A DNA stretch of 64,000 bases from Chromohalobacter moromii (GTDB lineage: Bacteria > Pseudomonadota > Gammaproteobacteria > Pseudomonadales > Halomonadaceae): positions 372,001-436,000 of the forward strand of contig NZ_JAHXDI010000001.1 of the NCBI RefSeq assembly GCF_023091865.1, in the 5' to 3' direction. How positions within the stretch are numbered: the stretch's first letter is position 1; every line of letters begins with the position of its first letter. Position numbers and translations under genes: made by a program. The notes under the pieces are model-generated. The model had not been told where the DNA came from and did no database searches. It was given only the letters and a program-made list of their open reading frames with translations. Positions 54,912 through 64,000 of this stretch are shown here, in pieces.

Positions 54912-55784
54912 ATGTCGCGTGAATATCCGATCATCGCGGTGACCGGCTCCTCTGGCGCCGGCACCACGACCGTCAAGCGGACATTCGAGCGTATGTTCGC
55001 GCGCGAGGACATTCACGCGGCGTTTGTCGACGGCGATGCCTTTCATCGCTACACGCGCGATGAGTTGGCGCGCATTTTCGAGGAAGAGCCTAGTCGCAAG
55101 TCTGAACTCTCGCATTTTGCGGTGGAAGCCAACCTGCTCGATCGCCTCGAGGGGCTGTTTCAGGAATATGGCGACCTGGGTATGGGCATGCATCGTCATT
55201 ACATCCATGCTGAAGACAAGCAGCATATCGAGGCCGGGTATCAGGTGGGCACGTTCACCGAGTGGGAGCCAGTGCCTGGCGGCACCGACCTGCTATTCTA
55301 CGAAGGCCTGCATGGTGGGCTGGTGACGCATGAATACGATATCGCCAAGCATGTCGATCTGCTGGTCGGCGTAGCGCCGACGATGAATCTCGAGTGGATC
55401 CAGAAGATTCACCGCGACACCAATCTGCGTGGCCATTCTCAGGAGTCGGTGATCGATACCATCCTGGGACGTATGCACGATTATGTGCGCTATATACAGC
55501 CGCAGTTCTCGCGTAGCCACATCAACTTTCAGCGTGTGCCGACGGTGGATACGTCCAACCCTTTCGAGGTGCAGGACATTCCCACCGATGCTGAGTCCAT
55601 GGTGGTGATTCGCTTTCGCGACCCGCATTCGGTGGATTTTCCGTATCTACTGACCATGATTCGCGACTCCTTCATGACGCGCCCGCATACCCTGGTCGTG
55701 CCAGGCGCACGCATGTCGCTAGCCATGGATTTGATTCTGGCGCCATTGGTGACGCAGTTGTTGGATCAGCGCCGCTTCCGCTAG
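54912..55784 (+). CDS. prkB: Phosphoribulokinase-family protein PrkB
   Basis: 290 residues, as in E. coli PrkB (289). P-loop 'GSSGAGTTTV' (about 12-21), 'FVDGDAFHRYTRDEL' and 'LLFYEGLHGGLV' match the class of phosphoribulokinase-like proteins found in bacteria without the Calvin cycle. No RuBisCO gene is nearby, so the physiological substrate is unknown. The ATG at 54912 follows CGGAGAAA; an upstream in-frame ATG at 54849 lacks support. The HIT gene follows after 36 bases and may be cotranscribed. Confidence 0.92.
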   Translation: MSREYPIIAVTGSSGAGTTTVKRTFERMFAREDIHAAFVDGDAFHRYTRDELARIFEEEPSRKSELSHFAVEANLLDRLEGLFQEYGDLGMGMHRHYIHAEDKQHIEAGYQVGTFTEWEPVPGGTDLLFYEGLHGGLVTHEYDIAKHVDLLVGVAPTMNLEWIQKIHRDTNLRGHSQESVIDTILGRMHDYVRYIQPQFSRSHINFQRVPTVDTSNPFEVQDIPTDAESMVVIRFRDPHSVDFPYLLTMIRDSFMTRPHTLVVPGARMSLAMDLILAPLVTQLLDQRRFR

Positions 55785-55820
55785 GCGGTTACCGACATCG
55801 ATTTTCGGAGAGGAAAGCTC

Positions 55821-56162
55821 ATGGATTGTCTGTTCTGCAAGATGGTCAACCGCGATATCGAGCCGGATATCGTCTACGAGGATGATCACGTATTGGCGTT
55901 TCACGACGTCAATCCCCAGGCGCCCACGCATATTCTGATCATCCCTAAGAAGCACATCGCCACGCTCAACGACATCGAAGAGGACGATCTGGCGTTGGTC
56001 GGACGGCTACAGCATACTGCTGCACGTCTGGCGCGGGAGCTGGGTTTTGCCGAGGACGGTTATCGCGTGGTGATGAATTGCAATGAACATGGCGGCCAGT
56101 CAGTCTATCATGTACATATGCATTTGATGGGCGGTCGTCGCTTCACTTGGCCAGCGGGCTGA
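55821..56162 (+). CDS. HIT-family hydrolase, HinT type
   Basis: 113 residues. The histidine triad H97-x-H99-x-H101 in 'VYHVHMHLMGGRRF' defines the family; 'CLFCKMVNRDIEPDIVYEDD' is the usual N-terminus with a CxxC pair. HinT-like proteins hydrolyse purine nucleoside phosphoramidates and aminoacyl-adenylates. GGAGAGG precedes the ATG. It follows prkB by 36 bases and is ended by a hairpin (56219-56250) before coq7. Confidence 0.94.
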   Translation: MDCLFCKMVNRDIEPDIVYEDDHVLAFHDVNPQAPTHILIIPKKHIATLNDIEEDDLALVGRLQHTAARLARELGFAEDGYRVVMNCNEHGGQSVYHVHMHLMGGRRFTWPAG

Positions 56163-56218
56163 CCGTAACGCGTCAGTATCTTGCGCGTTTCTTCCCAGCG
56201 ATGGACGCATCGATGCTG

Positions 56219-56250
56219 CCGGGCCCCTCGTTCCTCGAGTGGCCCGGTTT
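56219..56250 (+). terminator. Probable terminator between HIT gene and coq7
   Basis: CCGGGCC and GGCCCGG form a 7-bp stem around a 15-base loop and are followed by TTT. Confidence 0.55.
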
Positions 56251-56300
56251 CACGATGGTCGCGCTTTTTATACTCCGCTTCGTTGCATGGAGACTCCTAA

Positions 56301-56942
56301 ATGTCCCGCCAGCTTTCCCGCACCGATAACTTGATCCAGCAGTTCGATACCATCCTGCGCACGCTGGTGCCGCACGCCGCCAGTGCCTCGCGCGCCAACC
56401 CCGCCGTAGGCACGCAGGATGGCGAAATGACCGACGCCGAGCGTCGCCATGCTGCGGGGCTGATGCGCATCAACCATACCGGCGAAGTGTGCGCCCAGGC
56501 GCTCTACCAGGGTCAGGGGTCAACCGCCAAGCTGCATGAGACGCGTGATCAAATGGAACAAGCGGCGGCCGAGGAAATCGACCATCTTGCCTGGTGCGAT
56601 GAACGTCTGCGCGAGCTCAATGACCGGACCAGCTATCTCAACCCGGCGTTCTACGCGGCGTCATTCGGCATGGGCGCACTCGCCGGGGTGTTGGGCGATA
56701 ACATCAGCCTGGGCTTCGTTGCTGCTACCGAGGAGCAAGTGGGGCGTCACCTCGACGATCACATGCACAAATTGCCGCAGGGCGACAGGCGCTCGCGGGC
56801 GGTGCTCGAGCAGATGCGTACCGACGAAGCGCATCACGAACGTTGGGCGTTGGAGGCGGGCGGCTCGCGCTTCCCTGCTCCTCTCAAGCTGGGCATGCGG
56901 GTAATGTCGCAGGTGATGACCAGATCGGTGTATAAGCTGTAA
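56301..56942 (+). CDS. coq7: 2-polyprenyl-3-methyl-6-methoxy-benzoquinol hydroxylase Coq7
   Basis: 213 residues. A di-iron carboxylate enzyme of ubiquinone synthesis (alternative to UbiF). Metal-ligand blocks: 'GLMRINHTGEVCAQALYQGQ', 'QAAAEEIDHLAWCDERLRELNDR', 'EEQVGRHLDDHM' and 'MRTDEAHHERWALEAGG', giving the E...ExxH...E...ExxH pattern. Most Halomonadaceae and Pseudomonas use this oxygen-dependent form. A strong bidirectional terminator follows at 56992-57037. Confidence 0.95.
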   Translation: MSRQLSRTDNLIQQFDTILRTLVPHAASASRANPAVGTQDGEMTDAERRHAAGLMRINHTGEVCAQALYQGQGSTAKLHETRDQMEQAAAEEIDHLAWCDERLRELNDRTSYLNPAFYAASFGMGALAGVLGDNISLGFVAATEEQVGRHLDDHMHKLPQGDRRSRAVLEQMRTDEAHHERWALEAGGSRFPAPLKLGMRVMSQVMTRSVYKL

Positions 56943-56991
56943 GCGTATTACAGCTATAAGCGCGAAGCCGGGCGCTAGAAGAGGAATACCC

Positions 56992-57037
56992 AAAAGCGAC
57001 CCCCACCTCGGCCTAGCCAAGGTGGGGGGCGCTTTTT
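56992..57037. terminator. Strong bidirectional terminator between coq7 and speD
   Basis: AAAAGCG-A-CCCCCACCT pairs with AGGTGGGGG-G-CGCTTTT (16 pairs with one mismatch) around an 11-base loop, with TTTTT on the right and the complementary A-run on the left, so it can stop transcription from both convergent genes. Confidence 0.92.
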
Positions 57038-57085
57038 CTTCTCGCTTCAAACTGACGGATCAAGGCGTCGCCGCGCAGCGGCAAA

Positions 57086-57880
57086 TCAGTCGAGGTTGCG
57101 GGAATAGAAGATTTCCAACATCTCCTTGCGCAGCCGATCCTCGATGTCGCGGGCTTCCTCGAAGGTCAGGTCGCGACGGGTGCTGCCGAACAGATAGTTA
57201 TCGAGTTCGAAGTCCTTCAGCAACATCTTGGTGTGGAACATGTTTTCCTGATAGACGTTGACGTCGACCATCTGATAGGCGCGCTTGGTATCTTCCGCCA
57301 GGTAGTCCTGGATGGACGTGATGTCGTGGTCGATGAACAGCTTGCGGCCGTCGACGTCGCGCGTGAAGCCGCGCACGCGATAATCCGTGGTCACGATGTC
57401 GGAATCGAAACTGTGGATGAGATAGTTCAGCGCCTTGAGCGGGCTGATCATGCCGCAGGTGGATACGTCGATGTCCAGGCGAAAGGTGCTGATGCCGTTG
57501 TCCGGGTGCGACTCCGGATAGGTATGCACCGTGACGTGACTCTTGTCGAGGTGTCCGAGTACGGTTTCGGGGAGCGGTCCCGGCCCCGGCTCGATATGCT
57601 CGGGGTCGTGCTCATCGAGCTCATGTTCGGCGATGAGGATGGTCACGCTGGCACCGTGCGGCTCGTAATCCTGGCGCGATATATTGAGCACGTGCGCACC
57701 GATGATGTTGGTGACGTCCTTGAGGATCTGCGTCAGGCGTTCGGCGTTGTAAAGCTCGTCGATGTAATCGATGTAAGCCTTGCGCTGCTCTTCCGTCTTG
57801 GCATAGCAGATATCATAGATATTGAAGCTCAGCGAGCTGGTCAGGTTGTTGAACCCGTGGAGACGGAGATTATCGGTCAC
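57086..57880 (-). CDS. speD: S-adenosylmethionine decarboxylase proenzyme
   Basis: Makes decarboxylated SAM for spermidine synthesis. 264 residues, identical in length to the E. coli class 1A enzyme. The self-cleavage site that generates the pyruvoyl group is K113-S114 in '[14 protein letters not shown]', and the conserved cysteine C142 lies in '[14 protein letters not shown]'. The C-terminal half has the typical '[19 protein letters not shown]'. No speE neighbour is present. Convergent with coq7, sharing the terminator. Confidence 0.96.
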   Translation of the reverse strand: MTDNLRLHGFNNLTSSLSFNIYDICYAKTEEQRKAYIDYIDELYNAERLTQILKDVTNIIGAHVLNISRQDYEPHGASVTILIAEHELDEHDPEHIEPGPGPLPETVLGHLDKSHVTVHTYPESHPDNGISTFRLDIDVSTCGMISPLKALNYLIHSFDSDIVTTDYRVRGFTRDVDGRKLFIDHDITSIQDYLAEDTKRAYQMVDVNVYQENMFHTKMLLKDFELDNYLFGSTRRDLTFEEARDIEDRLRKEMLEIFYSRNLD

Positions 57881-58063
57881 GTCCGAGCCTCCCAGTTGGC
57901 AGGTTGGTACTGAACCCGACGAACAGGCGCCGGAACCCGAGCAGATGCGTATGCAGGAAGGCGCGTATTATGCACATCCACCGTGACCGGCGCATCTGTC
58001 GATTGCAATTTCTTGTATGCCGTCATGCGAGCCATGTCGTCAGGCACACGCCACACGGGCGCT

Positions 58064-58483
58064 TCACGCCTCGACGATTGCGTAGGAATGCGTCATCTCG
58101 ACGCCGCCGCGCGCGAGCATGATCGACGCGCTGCAATACTTGTCGGCGGAAAGCTCCACCGCGCGCTTGACCTGGGCTTCCTTGACGCTATGGCCTGTCA
58201 CCGTGAAATGCACATGAATCTTGGTGAATACCGAGGGCGTGCCTTCGGCGCGCTCGGCCTCGACGCTTGCCACGCAGTCGGTCACGGAGGCACGCGCCTT
58301 TTCGAGAATCTGCATGACGTCGAATGAGGTGCAGCCACCCAAGCCCATGAGCATCATTTCCATGGGGCGTGCACCGGTATTGCGACCACCGTGCTCGGGG
58401 TTGCCATCGAGGACCACGCTATGGCCACTGCCGGCCTCGGCGACGAACTGGCGGCCATCGGTCCACTTGATGCTGGCTTTCAT
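58064..58483 (-). CDS. OsmC-family protein (YhfA-like)
   Basis: 139 residues of the OsmC/Ohr fold. The two cysteines are present in 'MGLGGCTSFDVMQIL' (about 51) and 'LSADKYCSASIML' (about 118), with 'DGNPEHGGRNTGARPMEMML' just before the first. The layout fits the YhfA branch, thought to act as a peroxiredoxin-like protein. It stands alone, 183 bases from speD and 152 from murU. The downstream neighbour crp, found next to yhfA in E. coli, is not here. Confidence 0.9.
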   Translation of the reverse strand: MKASIKWTDGRQFVAEAGSGHSVVLDGNPEHGGRNTGARPMEMMLMGLGGCTSFDVMQILEKARASVTDCVASVEAERAEGTPSVFTKIHVHFTVTGHSVKEAQVKRAVELSADKYCSASIMLARGGVEMTHSYAIVEA

Positions 58484-58635
58484 GGGCTGGAATTCCTCAT
58501 TTGTCTGCGTGTGCCACGCGCCTGGAGCGTGGCCTGAAAACGTTGCATGGTAACGGGATTGGTGTGTCTGTGTCGCCTCTCGCCGCGAGCGCCGCGATGG
58601 CTATTCACTCAATGTGGGGATGTCTGCGGCCGATC

Positions 58636-60335
<1,700 letters not shown>

Positions 60336-60511
60336 GCAGGCTCCTCATGGGTTGCGTGTTGACGGGCCTGGTTCGCCGCCGCATGCTGGGCGTCGATTCC
60401 CTGGCGCGTCCTTCACTCGTCGCGCACCGCCGACGCTCATGGCGCCGCGTGGTACGTCTGCGTGTCGCACTTAGTGTGTCTTCGCGAGGCAGACGCACGC
60501 GACAGGGACTG

Positions 60512-60517
60512 TATAAT
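60512..60517 (+). promoter_or_regulatory. -10 box upstream of lptD
   Basis: TATAAT, a perfect -10 hexamer, lies 33 bases before the lptD start. The -35 position 17 bases upstream (GCAGAC) is poor, so an activator or extended contacts may be needed. Confidence 0.5.
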
Positions 60518-60549
60518 ACCGATTCCACTCGGCAAGGACACAGAGGACC

Positions 60550-63015
60550 ATGGGCAAGCGACTCTTCTGGACTGCCCTCTCAGGCTTGATGACCGCCGCT
60601 GCCCACGCAGCGCCTCCCGCTCCCCTGCCTGCGCAGCAGTTGGACTGGCAGCCTTGGGGCGATAGCGCGCCGCAAGGTGCGCTGTGTAGCGGGCGCTATG
60701 TCGAGCCAGGCTATCAGCTGCCTGCCGGCGATACGCCTCGGCAGATCCGCACCGACTCGGCTGAAGCGGCCTATGGCGACGATGGCGGCACCATTTTGTC
60801 CGGCGAAGTGGCGCTGCGGCGTGGCGAGACGCAACTCGAGTCGCCACGTGTGCGCGTCAACGCCGAGCGCGATCGCGCCTTCGCCGAGGGCCCGACGGCG
60901 GTTCGCAATCCAGGGCTGCTGGTGCGCGGCGGCGATGCCAGCATGTCGCTGGATAGCGACGCCGCTCAAGTCGACGATGCACATTACGTCATCCACGATC
61001 AGCGCTTGCGTGGCGATGCCATCGAACTTCAGCGCCTGGCCGACGGCCGCTATCGCCTCGACGATGCCAGTTTTACCACCTGTGAGCCGGGTAATCGCCT
61101 ATGGCGCATGGTGGGCAGCGACGTGACCCTGGATCGTGAAGAGGGCTTCGGTACTGCGACCAATGCACGCCTGGAAATGGGCGACGTGCCGGTGTTCTAT
61201 TGGCCTTGGATACGTTTCCCCATCGACGACCGCCGGCAGAGCGGTTTTCTGTGGCCGACACTTGGCTTTTCGGGCGACGGGCTGGATTACACCCAGCCCT
61301 ACTACCTCAACCTGGCGCCCAATTACGATGCCACCCTGTCACCGCGCTGGATGAGCGAGCACGGTACCATGCTGGGTGGTGAGTTCCGTTACTTGTTCGG
61401 GAGCGATCGGGGAACGGTCGAAGGCGCCTATCTGGCCAGCGATAGGGGCGGCGCAAGCGACAACCCTAACGATCCCGATGACGCTTTTGAGGACGAAGAG
61501 CGCTGGTATATCGATTATCAGCATGCGGGGCGTTTCACCCCGCAGTTGGATTATCAACTGGCGTATGGTGCAGCGAGCGACGGTCGTTACTTCGATGATT
61601 TCGGCCGCGATTTTGCCGAGCAAGATACCGATCACCTAGCACGTCTGGCACGTATGACGTATCGCGGCGATACTTGGCGCCTCGATGCTCGCGCCCAAGG
61701 GTATCAAAAGCTCGACTATCCGCTCGATGAGGACGACAAGCCCTTCTATCGGTTGCCCAGTCTGAGCGCGGATGCTCGCTGGAGCCAGGACAACGGTTTC
61801 TATCAGGAGTGGAACTCCAACGCGACCTACTTCTGGCGCAACCTCGATGGTGTCGATAGCCAAGGGCTGTGGACGGATGAGGAAACCGGCAATCGGCGCA
61901 GAATTCCGCTGCGCGAGGCCGCCAATGGCTCGCGCGTGCATCTGACGCCGGCGCTGGGGTGGCGCGCCGATCCCAGTTGGGGCTTTTTCGAACCGCGCGC
62001 GCAGCTCTGGCAATCGAGTTATCAGCTCGATTACGGCAATCGGCAAACCGACCGCGACGAGGATCCTTCCCTGGTGGCGCCGGTGCTGTCGATGGATTCA
62101 GGGCTGATCTTCGAGCGCGACACCACGCTGTTCGGCACCGATTGGCGCCAGACCCTGGAGCCGCGACTCTATTACGCTTACGTGCCGGAGCGTGACCAGA
62201 GCGACTTCCCCGACTTCGATACCAGCGAGCGTGCCGTCTCCTGGGGACAATTGTGGTCGCCTTACCGTTTCTCCGGTGCCGACCGCCTGGGTGATGTCAA
62301 CAAGTTGTCTTATGGCGCTTCTACACGCTTTTTGGAAGACGCTACCGGGCGTGAGCGCTTGTCGCTATCGGTGGGGCAGAGCAGCTATTTCTCCGACCGC
62401 AACATCGACATGAACGGCGACCCCGATACTTTGCCGAACCGTGAGCGCAATTATCAGGACTGGTACAACGCTACGCGGGACCGCTCGCCGGTGATCACTG
62501 AGTTGGAGTGGCAGATGACCCAGCGCTGGCGTAGCCGCTATGCCTGGTTCTATGATCCCGACCGCAGCATGACCGAGAAAGCCTCGGCATACCTGCAGTA
62601 CCAGGACCCCGCCGGCCACGTATTGAACCTTGGCTACAATTGGCAACTCGAAGGGTTCCAGCCACAGGACGATGCCGAAGATCGCCTAGGCTACAATCGC
62701 GAAGATTACGATGTGTCGTTCGCGTACAAAGCGACCTCGAGTATGGATTTGATCGGTCGTTTCTTGTATGACAACACCAACGATCGCGCCCTGGAACAGT
62801 TGGCAGGTATCCAGTTCAACGACTGTTGCTCCGCAGTACAACTCGTCTGGCGCGAGTGGGTCGAAGACAATGACACCGCCAATACCATCGATGACGACTA
62901 TACGGATCGCGGACTGTTCCTGCGCTTCGTATTCAAGGGCTTGGGTGGCGTTGGCCAGGAAGCCGATAGTTACTTCGAGGAAGCCATTCCCGGTTATCGG
63001 GCGACTACCTTCTAA
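60550..63015 (+). CDS. lptD: LPS-assembly outer membrane protein LptD
   Basis: Outer-membrane barrel that, with the lipoprotein LptE, inserts lipopolysaccharide into the outer leaflet. 821 residues: signal peptide (about 1-20, 'LSGLMTAAAHA'), N-terminal OstA/LptA-like domain (about 60-215) and a large beta-barrel rich in aromatic and Asp residues. The four cysteines needed for interdomain disulfides are C46, C178, C759 and C760, equivalent to the E. coli set. ACACAGAGGACC precedes the ATG. surA follows after 72 bases, as is usual (lptD-surA-pdxA). Confidence 0.95.
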   Translation: MGKRLFWTALSGLMTAAAHAAPPAPLPAQQLDWQPWGDSAPQGALCSGRYVEPGYQLPAGDTPRQIRTDSAEAAYGDDGGTILSGEVALRRGETQLESPRVRVNAERDRAFAEGPTAVRNPGLLVRGGDASMSLDSDAAQVDDAHYVIHDQRLRGDAIELQRLADGRYRLDDASFTTCEPGNRLWRMVGSDVTLDREEGFGTATNARLEMGDVPVFYWPWIRFPIDDRRQSGFLWPTLGFSGDGLDYTQPYYLNLAPNYDATLSPRWMSEHGTMLGGEFRYLFGSDRGTVEGAYLASDRGGASDNPNDPDDAFEDEERWYIDYQHAGRFTPQLDYQLAYGAASDGRYFDDFGRDFAEQDTDHLARLARMTYRGDTWRLDARAQGYQKLDYPLDEDDKPFYRLPSLSADARWSQDNGFYQEWNSNATYFWRNLDGVDSQGLWTDEETGNRRRIPLREAANGSRVHLTPALGWRADPSWGFFEPRAQLWQSSYQLDYGNRQTDRDEDPSLVAPVLSMDSGLIFERDTTLFGTDWRQTLEPRLYYAYVPERDQSDFPDFDTSERAVSWGQLWSPYRFSGADRLGDVNKLSYGASTRFLEDATGRERLSLSVGQSSYFSDRNIDMNGDPDTLPNRERNYQDWYNATRDRSPVITELEWQMTQRWRSRYAWFYDPDRSMTEKASAYLQYQDPAGHVLNLGYNWQLEGFQPQDDAEDRLGYNREDYDVSFAYKATSSMDLIGRFLYDNTNDRALEQLAGIQFNDCCSAVQLVWREWVEDNDTANTIDDDYTDRGLFLRFVFKGLGGVGQEADSYFEEAIPGYRATTF

Positions 63016-63087
63016 GTCACACTGGCATCTATTCACCGCCGGTTCAGACATGAACCGGCGACAAGACAGTAACGTAGAGAGGACTTC

Positions 63088-64000
63088 ATGCGCTTGAGAT
63101 CGTTCGCCTCCCTGGGCTTCATGCTACTGATGGCGTTGACGCCACTGGTGGCGCTGGCACAGCCCCAGCCGCTGGATCGCATCGTGGCGGTCGTCAACAA
63201 GGATGCGATCATGCAGAGCCAGCTCGAGGATCGCGTGGCCCAGGTAAGTCAGCAGATGGCCAGGCGCAATGTGCCCGTGCCGGACAAGGAGGACCTGCGC
63301 CGCCAGGTGCTCGATCGCATGATCGTCGAGCAGATCCAACTGCAGATGGCCGACCGCGCCAATGTGAGCATTGACGATACGCAGCTCAATGCCGCCGTGC
63401 GCGATATCGCCAAGAACAATGACATGTCGCTGGATGAGTTTGCCGACTCGCTCGAGCAAGATGGCATGTCGTTGGCGGCGGTACGCGAACAAGTACGCCG
63501 CGAAATGCTGCTGCGCCAGGTGCAACAGAGCCAGGTTGCCAGTCGCGTCAACATTACCGATCGTGAAGTGGATCGCTACCTCGATCAGCAAGGTGACGCT
63601 TCCGATACGGCCTATCATCTGGCGCACATTCTCGTCGCGCTACCCGAGTCGCCCACGCCTGAACAGGTCGAACAGGCGCAGGCCAAGGCACGCGATCTTT
63701 ATCGCCAGCTACAAAATGGCGCCGACTTTCAGCAACTTGCCACGGCCGATTCCGATGGCGAACAGGCGCTTTCCGGTGGTGATCTGGGCTGGCGCCGCGG
63801 TGACCGGTTACCCACGATTTTTGCCGATGTGGTGCCCCAGCTTGCCGACGGCGAGGTCAGCGAGCCGGTACGCAGCCCTAGTGGCTTCCACTTGGTCAAG
63901 CGTATCGAGACGCGTGGTGGCCAGAGCGAGCAAAAGACGGTGGTCACCGAGAACCAAGTGCGTCATATCCTGATTGGCACCAATCCGAATCGTAGCGACG
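63088..64000 (+). CDS. surA: Periplasmic chaperone/peptidyl-prolyl isomerase SurA, 3' end cut by window
   Basis: 304 complete codons are visible with no stop. The product begins with a signal peptide (MRLRSFASLGFMLLMALTPL, cleavage likely after ALA near 24), then the SurA N-terminal chaperone domain (about 26-170, 'LDRIVAVVNKDAIMQSQLEDRV'), the first PpiC parvulin domain (about 173-275, 'YHLAHILVALPE' through 'GFHLVKRIE') and the start of the second ('VRHILIGTNP'). SurA brings unfolded outer-membrane proteins, including LptD, to the Bam complex. GAGAGGA precedes the ATG. The neighbouring lptD supports the call. Confidence 0.95.
   Translation, partial: MRLRSFASLGFMLLMALTPLVALAQPQPLDRIVAVVNKDAIMQSQLEDRVAQVSQQMARRNVPVPDKEDLRRQVLDRMIVEQIQLQMADRANVSIDDTQLNAAVRDIAKNNDMSLDEFADSLEQDGMSLAAVREQVRREMLLRQVQQSQVASRVNITDREVDRYLDQQGDASDTAYHLAHILVALPESPTPEQVEQAQAKARDLYRQLQNGADFQQLATADSDGEQALSGGDLGWRRGDRLPTIFADVVPQLADGEVSEPVRSPSGFHLVKRIETRGGQSEQKTVVTENQVRHILIGTNPNRSD

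Noticed and set aside
54827-54922. 31-codon ORF upstream of prkB overlapping its start
   Set aside because: It could be a coupling leader, but the ribosome binding site is weak and the sequence looks like ordinary GC-rich spacer; not supported enough to list.
54912-55784. Evidence for autotrophy from the phosphoribulokinase-like gene
   Set aside because: The sequence belongs to the PrkB branch present in many heterotrophs, and no RuBisCO gene is in the window.

Overview
The window is a GC-rich chromosomal segment of a gammaproteobacterium. Gene content (fnr-type regulator, FadH, RNase R, the rpsF-rpsR-rplI-dnaB block, amgK-murU divergent from lptD-surA, class 1 SpeD, PhaR, Coq7) together with a complete Mrp Na+/H+ antiporter points to a halophilic or halotolerant member of the Halomonadaceae (Halomonas/Chromohalobacter type). 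This is inference from content and order; no 16S rRNA is present. I see no prophage, insertion sequence, CRISPR array or integrase. The region reads as core chromosome.

Layout. 1-15761 is an acetate-utilisation locus: a partial YecA-type gene and an SprT-like metalloprotease, then acs (acetyl-CoA synthetase), the LuxR-type response regulator CrbR, a manganese island (mntH-mntR), the transporter-linked hybrid kinase CrbS, an uncharacterised two-helix membrane protein, a sodium:solute symporter with its small DUF4212 partner, and divergently a cNMP/CBS/nucleotidyltransferase protein with a DEDDh exonuclease. CrbS/CrbR are known in other bacteria to switch on acetate uptake and activation. 15849-19956 holds ttcA convergent with fnr, two alpha/beta hydrolases and a five-tRNA cluster (Val, Asp, Asp, Val, Asp). 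20102-29816 has fadH, a threonine aldolase, the stress operon prkA-yeaH-ycgB(SpoVR), a stand-alone Lrp effector domain and a membrane-anchored NUC1-type endonuclease.

29872-37760 starts with three tRNA-Leu(CAG) genes on the minus strand and continues with rnr, rlmB, rpsF, rpsR, a DUF2232-like membrane protein, rplI, dnaB and a small hypothetical gene. 38113-41232 has a small DUF6482-like gene, an FeS (6-4)-type photolyase and hemH, the last two divergent. 41323-47151 is a six-gene mrp operon in which MrpA and MrpB are fused; a 58-codon ORF with a strong Shine-Dalgarno sequence precedes it. 47726-51924 has a lipoprotein murein transglycosylase and two paralogous soluble PAS-PAS chemotaxis receptors. 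52108-57880 has rsmE, phaR, purD, prkB, a HIT protein, coq7 and speD. 58064-64000 has an OsmC-like gene, murU-amgK (peptidoglycan recycling) and, divergently, lptD-surA (outer-membrane biogenesis), surA running off the window.

The points I consider most worth following are the uncharacterised protein 10036-10551 inside the acetate-sensing locus, a shared ATACCAA(A/G)GT motif upstream of acs and of the symporter, a strong double palindrome upstream of mntH, a perfect 25-bp palindrome upstream of one chemoreceptor, and the small ORF before the mrp operon. None is proven by sequence alone.
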